A stretch of DNA of 21,423 nt from Bacteroidales bacterium (GTDB taxonomy: Bacteria > Bacteroidota > Bacteroidia > Bacteroidales > VadinHA17): the NCBI GenBank assembly GCA_016936695.1, contig JAFGXK010000296.1, positions 1 to 21,423 of the forward strand. The letters run 5' to 3'. The position numbers and the translations under genes are program-made. Below the pieces are notes generated by a model. It did not search any database and was not told the DNA's origin. It worked only from the letters and a program-made list of their open reading frames with translations. Shown piece after piece: positions 8,614 to 15,002 of the stretch (within the stretch, counting starts at the first letter, position 1; each line of letters begins with the position of its first letter).

Positions 8614-8643
8614 TTGATTCAACCTGTTTTTTTTCTAAATTGT
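8614..8643 (+). promoter_or_regulatory. Possible ettA promoter
   Basis: TTG (8614-8616), 19-base spacer, then TAAATTGT (8636-8643), an imperfect match to TAnnTTTG. Position just upstream of the ATG at 8659 is plausible, though the leader would be only about 10 bases. Confidence 0.3.
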
Positions 8644-8658
8644 CGCAAATTATTTCCC

Positions 8659-10341
8659 ATGGCTGACGACAACAAGATAATTTTCTCGATGTACCGGGTT
8701 GGGAAGACCTTTCCTCCCCACCGCCAGGTTCTTAAGGATATATCACTCTCCTTTTTCCTTGGTGCCAAAATCGGAATAATAGGTCTTAACGGATCAGGGA
8801 AATCCACCCTTCTGAAGATAATTGCCGGTATTGAAAAAGAGTACCAGGGAGAAGTTACTTTCATTCCGGGTTACACTGTGGGTCACCTGCCTCAGGATCC
8901 TCTTCTTGACGACAGCCGTACTGTGAGGGAGGTCGTTGAGGAGGGAGTCAGGGACACGATGGACCTTATTTCGGAGTATGAATCGATAAATGCAAAATTC
9001 GGGGAGCCGGAGGTTTATGAGAACCCTGAGCGGATGCAGCAGCTCATGGACCGCCAGGCAGTACTCCAGGATAAGATCGACCATTCCGACGGGTGGAACA
9101 TCGACCATAAGCTCGAAAGGGCAATGGATGCACTCAGATGTCCCGACAGCGGTGCGAATGTAAGTATTCTCTCGGGAGGGGAGAGGAGAAGGGTTGCCCT
9201 CTGCAGGCTTCTTCTGAAGCAGCCGGATATTCTGCTGCTCGATGAACCCACCAACCACCTCGATGCCGAGTCGGTACAGTGGCTCGAGACTACCCTGAAA
9301 CAGTATCAAGGTACTGTTATTTGTATAACACACGACAGGTATTTTCTCGACAATGTTGCAGGATGGATCCTGGAGCTCGACAGGGGCGAGGGGATCCCCT
9401 GGAAGGGCAACTATTCATCGTGGCTCGAGCAGAAGGCAAAACGCCTGGAAGTTGAGGAAAAAGGCAATGTGAAGAGAAGAAAGATACTCGAACGGGAATT
9501 GGAATGGGTGAGAATGTCGCCCAAGGCCCGCCATTCAAAATCGAAGGCCCGTCTGGGCGCTTACGAAAACCTTCTTAACCAGGATGTGAAGGCCAAGGAG
9601 GAAAGACTCGAGATATATATCCCGAACGGTCCCAGGCTCGGGGATAAGGTGATAAGGGCGAAGGATGTGTCCAAGTCATTTGGTGACAAGCTCCTCTTTG
9701 AGGGCCTTGAATTTAACCTTCCTCCCAACGGTATAGTAGGCATAATAGGTCCTAACGGGGCCGGCAAGACAACCCTTTTCAGGATGATCATGGGACAGGA
9801 GAAACCATCGAAAGGTGATTTTGAGATTGGAGAGACAGTGGTTCTCGGTTATGTCGATCAGGCGCATTCGGCAATCGATCCGGCCCTTACGGTTTATGAG
9901 GTGATCTCCGGCGGGCAGAATGATGTGATGGTAGGCAGCCGCATCATAAATGCCAGGGCTTATGTTTCGCGATTTAACTTTACAGGGGCCGACCAGGAGA
10001 AGAAATGCGGGATGCTCTCGGGAGGTGAGAGGAACAGGCTTCACCTGGCGCTAACACTCAAATCCGGGGCAAATGTTCTGCTTCTCGACGAACCCACAAA
10101 CGACATTGATGTCAACACCCTGAGGGCTCTGGAAGAAGGACTGGAGAGCTTTGCCGGTTGTGCTGTGATCATCTCGCACGACAGGTGGTTCCTCGACAGG
10201 GTTACAACCCACATGCTGGCCTTTGAGGGCGATTCAAGGGTGGTATGGTTCGAAGGAAACTACTCGGAATACGAGGAAAACTATAAAAAACGCGTTGCAG
10301 ACACAACGCCGAAACGGATAAAATATAAAAAGCTGGCGTAA
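8659..10341 (+). CDS. ettA: Energy-dependent translational throttle protein EttA (ABC-F)
   Basis: 560 residues from the ATG at 8659, the normal EttA length; the reading frame extends upstream through the terminator and heptamer array, but MADDNKIIFSM is the typical EttA N-terminus. Two ABC domains: Walker A GLNGSGKS (42-49), signature LSGGE (171-175), Walker B ending D195-E196 with PTNHLD; then Walker A GPNGAGKT (364-371), LSGGE (453-457), Walker B D477-E478 with PTNDID. The interdomain linker (about 240-320) includes the basic P-site tRNA-interaction motif region (ELEWVRMSPKARHSKSKARL). There are no membrane segments. EttA binds the ribosomal E site and gates the first peptide bond according to ATP/ADP ratio. 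All key residues are intact. Confidence 0.96.
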   Translation: MADDNKIIFSMYRVGKTFPPHRQVLKDISLSFFLGAKIGIIGLNGSGKSTLLKIIAGIEKEYQGEVTFIPGYTVGHLPQDPLLDDSRTVREVVEEGVRDTMDLISEYESINAKFGEPEVYENPERMQQLMDRQAVLQDKIDHSDGWNIDHKLERAMDALRCPDSGANVSILSGGERRRVALCRLLLKQPDILLLDEPTNHLDAESVQWLETTLKQYQGTVICITHDRYFLDNVAGWILELDRGEGIPWKGNYSSWLEQKAKRLEVEEKGNVKRRKILERELEWVRMSPKARHSKSKARLGAYENLLNQDVKAKEERLEIYIPNGPRLGDKVIRAKDVSKSFGDKLLFEGLEFNLPPNGIVGIIGPNGAGKTTLFRMIMGQEKPSKGDFEIGETVVLGYVDQAHSAIDPALTVYEVISGGQNDVMVGSRIINARAYVSRFNFTGADQEKKCGMLSGGERNRLHLALTLKSGANVLLLDEPTNDIDVNTLRALEEGLESFAGCAVIISHDRWFLDRVTTHMLAFEGDSRVVWFEGNYSEYEENYKKRVADTTPKRIKYKKLA

Positions 10342-10386
10342 AAAACTCGTGCCATCATGCGGTCAAGAAAGACTGCCGCAAGCAGG

Positions 10387-10414
10387 ATCCCCTCCTGGGA
10401 GGGGTAGGGGTGGG
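10387..10414 (+). repeat. REP-like palindrome (GGATCCCCTCCTG family, short form)
   Basis: CCCCTCC (10389-10395), TG, GGAGGGG (10398-10404) forms a 7-bp hairpin, followed by TAGGGGTGGGT (10405-10415). The same ends recur in inverted orientation at 12162-12220 with extra DNA between the arms. Located in the ettA to PL22-like gap. Confidence 0.7.
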
Positions 10415-10446
10415 TGTGCAGAGGCGGTAAAAGAAGAGGAATTTCT

Positions 10447-10485
10447 CGCAGAGTTGCGCAGATAAAACCGCAGATTTACGCTGAG
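10447..10485. repeat. Interspersed CGCAGAK repeats
   Basis: CGCAGAG (10447-10453), CGCAGAT (10457-10463), CGCAGAT (10469-10475) and CGCTGAG (10479-10485) occur at 10-12 bp spacing just upstream of the gene at 10517. It is low-copy and degenerate. Confidence 0.5.
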
Positions 10486-10516
10486 TAAAAACCGATACGA
10501 CCTTAATACTATAAAT

Positions 10517-11878
10517 ATGCGACCCCTATTTTTAACCTTCATCCTCTTTTCCACTATTCTTTTATCATCTCCTGCCGGGGCTCAGATCGGCCGCCGTTTT
10601 CCTTCCGAAAAGAAGGTGGTGACCGATCCGGTTACGGGTGTTCAGCTTACATTCGTGACGAGCACCCAATCGGGCGATTCAAAGATCTACCAGACTCACC
10701 GCCAGTGGACAGCCGACGGGAAGTGGCTTGTGTTCCGTTCACGCAGGGTTCCGGGAGAGACGCTTGCCGTAAATGAAGAAACGGGCGATATAGTGCAGGT
10801 CTCTGAAGGAGGCTACATGGGTATGCTTACCCTGGCCTCTAAATCGATGAAGCTGTATTTCATGCGTATGACTCTCCGCCAGGTGGGGCAGAGGAAGCCC
10901 GGACCGGTGCAGATTGTTGAGGTCGATCTTGCCCGGTTGTTTGCCGACAGCGAAGCCGGACAAATGAAAGCGGAAAATGAATACCAGAGGGTTTGCGGGA
11001 CCATTCCGGCCGAGGTTGGCGCCGGCGGCGACATGGCCCTCGATGCCGGTGAGGAGTGGGTTTATTACCGGATCGGGAAGGATGAAGCGGACAGGCACAT
11101 AGCTCCCGGGACGAAGATAGAGCCGAATTTTGGTCCCAGGAACATGGGAGCCGGACCTTCGGGAATAGGTAAGATGAACATCTTTACCGGGGAGATTGGG
11201 ATTGTAGTTGCCGTACCTTTTCAGGTGGGACATATCCAGACGAATCCATGGGTTCCGGGTGAGATAGTCTTTTGCTGGGAAACCGGAGGGAAGGCTCCGC
11301 AGAGAACATGGACGGTGATGTCGGACGGCACGGGGCTCAGGCCGCTTTATCCCGAGTCGGAGTATGAGTGGGTGACTCATGAAGCCGTTATTACCCGCGA
11401 TGAGGTGGCGATAGCAATCATGGGTCACAGGCCGGTGGGAATTGCTGGCGGAGGATCCGGTCAGGCCAGAGAACAGAAGCCTGCCGATCCTGCCAATCCG
11501 GGTCAGGAATTGGGGTGGGGTCCCTCGGGCACAAGGGAAAAACCTACAGGACTTGGGATAGTGAATCTCCGGACCCGTGAGATGACCATTGCCGGACAGA
11601 CTTTATCGGGAAGCGGGCTGTGGCATGTGAATGGATCGGCCGACGGCCGTTTTGCAGTGGGTGATGACTTTGAACGCAATATATGGCTTATAAACAGGAA
11701 GACGCATGAGATGATCCTTCTGTCGGCCGGGCACAAGGTTACGGCATCGGATCATCCGCATCCGACCTTCAGTCCCGACGGCACGCGTATCGAGATCCAG
11801 TCGGCGATGCTGTCGGAGGATAACAGGTCGATGAATATATGTGTTATACCGGTGCCGGAGGAGTGGATGAAGAAGTAA
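10517..11878 (+). CDS. Secreted oligogalacturonate lyase-like (PL22-type) beta-propeller protein
   Basis: 453 residues with a clean signal peptide (MRPLFLTFILF..., cleavage near AGA-Q23) and a TolB/PD40-type propeller. Family-like marks are KKVVTDPVTGVQLTFVTS at the start of the mature protein, GHIQTNPW (H239), WVTHEAV (H288), and SDHPHPTFSPDG (H413, H415) near the end. PL22 oligogalacturonate lyases coordinate Mn through histidines in comparable positions, so a sugar-acid lyase or related hydrolase is plausible. A Gly/Pro-rich insertion around residues 308-340 (GGGSGQ...NPGQELGWG) is unusual. Starts 175 bp after ettA across repeat-bearing DNA, so co-transcription is doubtful. It could instead be a non-enzymatic TolB-like propeller. 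Confidence 0.65.
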   Translation: MRPLFLTFILFSTILLSSPAGAQIGRRFPSEKKVVTDPVTGVQLTFVTSTQSGDSKIYQTHRQWTADGKWLVFRSRRVPGETLAVNEETGDIVQVSEGGYMGMLTLASKSMKLYFMRMTLRQVGQRKPGPVQIVEVDLARLFADSEAGQMKAENEYQRVCGTIPAEVGAGGDMALDAGEEWVYYRIGKDEADRHIAPGTKIEPNFGPRNMGAGPSGIGKMNIFTGEIGIVVAVPFQVGHIQTNPWVPGEIVFCWETGGKAPQRTWTVMSDGTGLRPLYPESEYEWVTHEAVITRDEVAIAIMGHRPVGIAGGGSGQAREQKPADPANPGQELGWGPSGTREKPTGLGIVNLRTREMTIAGQTLSGSGLWHVNGSADGRFAVGDDFERNIWLINRKTHEMILLSAGHKVTASDHPHPTFSPDGTRIEIQSAMLSEDNRSMNICVIPVPEEWMKK

Positions 11879-11881
11879 GGG

Positions 11882-11959
11882 GTGAGGCGTGAGGCGTGAA
11901 GGCGTAAAGGTGTAAAGGCGTAAGGGAGACTAAGCGACTTAGAGACTTAGAGACGTTTG
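11882..11959. repeat. Tandem 7/8-mer arrays, left part of intergenic repeat island
   Basis: GTGAGGC (11882-11888, 11889-11895), then GTGAAGGC, GTAAAGGT, GTAAAGGC and GTAAGGG up to 11926; the unit drifts from 7 to 8 bp. Next comes an 8-bp array GACTAAGC, GACTTAGA, GACTTAGA, GACGTTTG (11928-11959). It begins three bases after the stop codon of the PL22-like gene. Confidence 0.8.
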
Positions 11960-11979
11960 AAGGGGAAATCTGCGAATAT

Positions 11980-12038
11980 TTATCGTCTTACAATAACTGG
12001 GTTATCGTTTTACAACAAAAAATTTACCCAAAACGATA
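11980..12038. repeat. AT-rich core with direct and inverted TATCGTTTT repeats
   Basis: TTATCGTCTTACAA (11980-11993) and TTATCGTTTTACAA (12002-12015) are direct repeats with a 22-bp period and one mismatch. TATCGTTTT (12003-12011) and AAAACGATA (12030-12038) form a perfect 9-bp inverted repeat around an 18-bp spacer. Operator or protein-binding site is possible; nothing proves it. Confidence 0.55.
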
Positions 12039-12052
12039 TGGTTTTGAGGAAA

Positions 12053-12139
12053 GACGGAAGACGGAAGACGGAAGACAGAAGACAGAAGGAAGAAGGGGAG
12101 AAGGGGTGAAGGGGTGAACCTCAAGCCTCACGCCTCAAG
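12053..12139. repeat. Tandem 7/8-mer arrays, right part of intergenic repeat island
   Basis: GACGGAA three times and GACAGAA twice, then GGAAGAA, form six 7-bp units (12053-12094). These are followed by GGGGAGAA, GGGGTGAA, GGGGTGAA (8-bp units, 12095-12118) and by CCTCAAG, CCTCACG, CCTCAAG (12119-12139). The last block is the reverse complement theme of the GTGAGGC units at 11882, so the outer edges of the island are inverted relative to one another. Confidence 0.85.
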
Positions 12140-12161
12140 CCTTTTGTCTTCTCTCTGCATA

Positions 12162-12220
12162 ACCCACCCCTACCCCCCTCCGCCTTCGCTAAAGCTTCGG
12201 CGGACTAAGCAGGAGGGGAT
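12162..12220 (-). repeat. REP-like palindrome (long form with nested hairpin)
   Basis: Read on the minus strand it starts with GGATCCCCTCCTG and ends with GGGGTAGGGGTGGGT, the same ends as the element at 10387-10414. The interior holds about 28 extra bases containing TCCGCC...GGCGGA (12179-12204), which is itself a hairpin. Confidence 0.7.
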
Positions 12221-12240
12221 CCGTTTTGTACACCGCTCTG

Positions 12241-12265
12241 TGCCCTGTGCCATGTGCCCTGTGCC
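12241..12265. repeat. Heptamer array, TGCCCTG unit
   Basis: TGCCCTG (12241-12247), TGCCATG (12248-12254), TGCCCTG (12255-12261), then a partial TGCC. It ends three bases before the stop codon (12268) of the convergent alcohol dehydrogenase gene. The same GCCCTGT core is used at 18490-18510. Confidence 0.8.
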
Positions 12266-12267
12266 TT

Positions 12268-13425
12268 TTAAAGCTGCAGCGTCAGCGCCTTCCTCGTAGT
12301 CTCCGGAGTCGTAAGCCCCCTGTCGCCGAGTTCGAGCCATTTCCTGTTTTCGAATCTCAAAACGATCTTATCTATCGTGTCGTCTTTGACATTGTATGAG
12401 CTCAGACGCGTTGGCACTCCGAGCGATTCAAAGAATTCCACGGTCTTTTCGATGGCTGAGCCGGTACGTTCATCATCGGTTCCTTCAGTTATATTCCACA
12501 CTCTTTCGCCATACTGCACCAGCTTGTCCTTCTTTTCTTCGAGGAGAGCCTTCCAAAGTCCGGGAAGAACGATTGCAAGCGTTCTTGCATGATCGATCCC
12601 ATGAAGAGCGGTCAGTTCGTGTCCGATGCTGTGAACCGACCAGTCGCCTGGCACACCGCACTGGATCAGCCCGTTAAGGGCCATCGTGGCCGCCCACATC
12701 AGGTTCGACATTGCCTCATAGTCAGCAGGATTGGCATATACCTTCGGTCCCTCTTCGATCAGTGTTATGAGAATAGCCTCTGCAAACCTGTCCTGTATCG
12801 GAGCATTGACCGGATAGGTAAGATACTGTTCGATTACATGCACGAATGCATCTACGATGCCGTTGGCGACCTGCCGTTTGGGGAGTGTTCCGGCTGCATC
12901 GGGAAGCAGGAATGAGAATACAGGGAATACCTGCGGAGAACCAAAGGCGAGCTTTTCGTTGGTCGACTTTCTGCTTATAACCGAATTCTTGTTCATCTCG
13001 CTTCCTGTGGCCGGAAGGGTAAGTACTACCCCCAGGGGTATTGCAGAAACAACCGGCATTTTTTTGGTGAGGATGTTCCAGGGATCACCGAATTTGTAAG
13101 GTATGGCAGCAGCAATGAACTTGGTGGCATCGATAACCGATCCACCGCCTACTGCCAGAAGGAAGTCGATATTCTTTTCCTTTGCGATCTCCACAGCCTT
13201 CATGGCAGTCTCGTAAACCGGATTGGGCTCAATTCCTCCAAACTCCGTCACTTCAAATCTTTCGAGGGCAGCCTTTACCTTTTCATACACGCCGTTTTTC
13301 ATTATGCTTCCGCCTCCGTAAAGAAGCATTACTTTGCTTCCTGAAGCTATCTGCGTTGCTATTTTGGGAAGCTGGTCCTTACCGAAGAACACTTTTACGG
13401 GATTGTAGAATTCAAAATCTGTCAT
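12268..13425 (-). CDS. yqhD: Iron-containing NADPH-dependent alcohol dehydrogenase / aldehyde reductase, YqhD-like
   Basis: 385 residues, the usual length of group III metal-dependent alcohol dehydrogenases. GGGS at 37-40 is the NADPH-phosphate pocket motif of YqhD/BdhA, and GGGSVID (93-99) is the dinucleotide-binding loop. Metal ligands match the family by order and spacing: D192 and H196 (VDAFVHVIEQY), H265 (DWSVHSIGHEL) and H279 (GIDHAR). It reduces short-chain aldehydes to alcohols in the cytoplasm, a detoxification or fermentative role. It is convergent with the PL22-like gene, and the terminal heptamer array abuts its stop codon. Subfamily is confident; exact substrate is not known. Confidence 0.92.
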   Translation of the reverse strand: MTDFEFYNPVKVFFGKDQLPKIATQIASGSKVMLLYGGGSIMKNGVYEKVKAALERFEVTEFGGIEPNPVYETAMKAVEIAKEKNIDFLLAVGGGSVIDATKFIAAAIPYKFGDPWNILTKKMPVVSAIPLGVVLTLPATGSEMNKNSVISRKSTNEKLAFGSPQVFPVFSFLLPDAAGTLPKRQVANGIVDAFVHVIEQYLTYPVNAPIQDRFAEAILITLIEEGPKVYANPADYEAMSNLMWAATMALNGLIQCGVPGDWSVHSIGHELTALHGIDHARTLAIVLPGLWKALLEEKKDKLVQYGERVWNITEGTDDERTGSAIEKTVEFFESLGVPTRLSSYNVKDDTIDKIVLRFENRKWLELGDRGLTTPETTRKALTLQL

Positions 13426-13524
13426 GGTCTTTATGTTTTTTCTGAATATTGCTTGTTATAAATTCGTCTTTCTTGTCTCCAACTATCTTTCGTCCCCAAT
13501 GCAGTCGATTGATTGGCAATCCAA

Positions 13525-13564
13525 TCCCCCCTTCAGGGGGGCGGGGGGGTCGGTGATATTGGAA
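13525..13564 (+). repeat. REP-like palindrome sharing its flank with the 344-363 region
   Basis: CCCCCC (13526-13531), TTCA, GGGGGG (13536-13541) forms a hairpin followed by a G run. The next bases 13545-13564 match 344-363 at 18 of 20 positions (GGGGGwCGGTGATATTsGAA), linking this element to the cluster beside the transposase. Lies in the 181-bp gap between the esterase and aldehyde reductase genes. Confidence 0.65.
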
Positions 13565-13606
13565 TTCTGAATGTTAAGGATACATTTTAATAAACCTCTT
13601 TTTCTG

Positions 13607-14779
13607 CTACCTGAAAAGTTGAGGCGCCAGTTCCGACAAATAAGTCCTCCAGTTAGTCCAGGTGTGTCCGCCTTCAGTTTCCCTGTAGACATACGGGAAC
13701 TTCATTTCATCGAGCTTGCTCCTGTATTCAACGTTGTTCTTGTAAAGGAAGTCGGTTTTGCCTATGCCGATCCAGTAAAGCTTGAACCCGTTGTTCTTTT
13801 GCTTCAGGAGGGTTTCGTCCATATTCTCGTAGACCTTTGATTTGACCTTTTCATCAGCTATGATGGCAGCCGAAAACAGTCCGACATAATCGAACATGTT
13901 GGGATAGAACCTCGAAATGTGCAGTGAGTGATAGCCTCCCATCGAAAGACCGGCAATCGCACGGCCCGGTTTTTCTTTTATTACGTTGTAGTTGCTTTCC
14001 ACGAAGTTTATAATATCCATAAAGGTCTCTTCATATTTCCCGTCCATGGTATTCGGCAGCTGCATGGTAGGTTTTTTCAGGCCGAGGCTCGATTCACCCG
14101 GAGCGGCTTCCTGAACGACATTGCCGTTTGGCATCACAACGATCATTGGTTTGGCTTTTCCCTGAGCGATCAGGTTATCCAGTATCTGGGAAGTTCTTCC
14201 AAGGTTGATCCAGGCTTCTTCGTCGCCTCCCATCCCGTGAAGCAGGTATAGCACAGGGTATTTCTGTTTTGAGCTCTCGTATCCCGCGGGGGTATAGATG
14301 GTGATGCGTCTTTTCATTCCCAGGGAGGGAGAGTCGTACCACCTTCTTGCAACTGTTCCGTGGGGAACATCATTCACCTGGTACAGGTCGCCCTTGCCGC
14401 CGCCCACGATTAAAACGTTGGTTACAGTGGCAACGTCCCTGATCATGTAGACATTATTGGGATCGGTGTTTCTGATTCCATCGACAGTAAATGAGTAGCT
14501 GTACAGATCGGAGGCGAGGGGAGCGGTTGTGAAGCTCCAGAGACCTTTGTCGTCATTGGTCATCAGTTCTGAACCCGGAGTCCGGCCCTGAGCCGGCATC
14601 CAGTCGCCCGTCAGTTTTACTTCCTTTGCATCGGGTGCCTGGAACCTGAAAGTGACCGAATTATCGGGATTGACTTCCGGGGAAATGATATTTGCCCCGC
14701 CAAAAAGGGCCTGTTGTGAGAAAGATAGTGCTGAAAGCATGATTAGTGAAAGCAGTGAAAGGAGGAGGTGTTTCTTCAT
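13607..14779 (-). CDS. Secreted CE1-type esterase with N-terminal E-set/CBM48-like domain
   Basis: 390 residues with a signal peptide (MKKHLLLSLLSLIML..., cleavage near SFSQ). Residues ~35-125 form an Ig-like E-set domain (FRFQAPDAKEVKLTGDW...LYSYSFTVDG) of the kind found on feruloyl and acetyl-xylan esterases. Residues ~150-390 are an alpha/beta hydrolase: oxyanion region HGMGGDE (181-187), nucleophile S279 in GLSMGG, acid D343 (GKTDF) and base H372 (GGHTW). All catalytic residues are intact. Expected to cleave ester side groups from plant-type polysaccharides, or another ester in the CE1/esterase-D superfamily. 181 bp upstream of the yqhD-like gene on the same strand. Confidence 0.9.
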   Translation of the reverse strand: MKKHLLLSLLSLIMLSALSFSQQALFGGANIISPEVNPDNSVTFRFQAPDAKEVKLTGDWMPAQGRTPGSELMTNDDKGLWSFTTAPLASDLYSYSFTVDGIRNTDPNNVYMIRDVATVTNVLIVGGGKGDLYQVNDVPHGTVARRWYDSPSLGMKRRITIYTPAGYESSKQKYPVLYLLHGMGGDEEAWINLGRTSQILDNLIAQGKAKPMIVVMPNGNVVQEAAPGESSLGLKKPTMQLPNTMDGKYEETFMDIINFVESNYNVIKEKPGRAIAGLSMGGYHSLHISRFYPNMFDYVGLFSAAIIADEKVKSKVYENMDETLLKQKNNGFKLYWIGIGKTDFLYKNNVEYRSKLDEMKFPYVYRETEGGHTWTNWRTYLSELAPQLFR

Positions 14780-14818
14780 GGAGTAAAATTTTAGATCAGA
14801 TAAATATTACTATTTCAA

Positions 14819-14839
14819 GTTGCTTGTTGCTGGTTACTG
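14819..14839 (+). repeat. Heptamer trio GTTGCTT/GTTGCTG/GTTACTG
   Basis: Three 7-bp units GTTGCTT (14819-14825), GTTGCTG (14826-14832), GTTACTG (14833-14839). An inverted partner lies at 14923-14943, about 83 bp away across AT-rich DNA. Confidence 0.6.
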
Positions 14840-14922
14840 TTTAAATTTATGATTAATAAGGGAATATTTAATACTTTAAATAAACACTTAAATATCACTT
14901 AACACCTATAACGTTCATTATA

Positions 14923-14943
14923 AAACAACTAGGAACAAGCAAC
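14923..14943 (-). repeat. Inverted heptamer trio, partner of 14819-14839
   Basis: On the minus strand GTTGCTT (14937-14943), GTTCCTA (14930-14936), GTTGTTT (14923-14929). The outer 17 bases match the left array with two mismatches, so the two arrays form a long-range inverted repeat. Confidence 0.6.
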
Positions 14944-15002
14944 CGATTTTCCTGTTAAACAATGAACAGGCGAATTTAGGGAAATGTTCCGGGTTGGTCA
15001 AA

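Noticed and set aside
8542..8658. N-terminal extension of EttA by 39 codons
   Set aside because: It would translate the terminator T-run and heptamer array; the ATG at 8659 gives the standard EttA N-terminus and length.
10739..11428. 229-codon minus-strand frame inside the PL22-like gene
   Set aside because: Shadow frame in GC-richer coding DNA; no signal peptide or motif.
11882..12139. CRISPR array
   Set aside because: Units are 7-8 bp and contiguous without spacers, and there are no cas genes.
14951..14970. CCTGTT/AACAGG hairpin after the FAD oxidoreductase gene as a terminator
   Set aside because: Only a 6-bp stem with an 8-base loop, and in the gene's direction it is followed by A residues, not a T-run.
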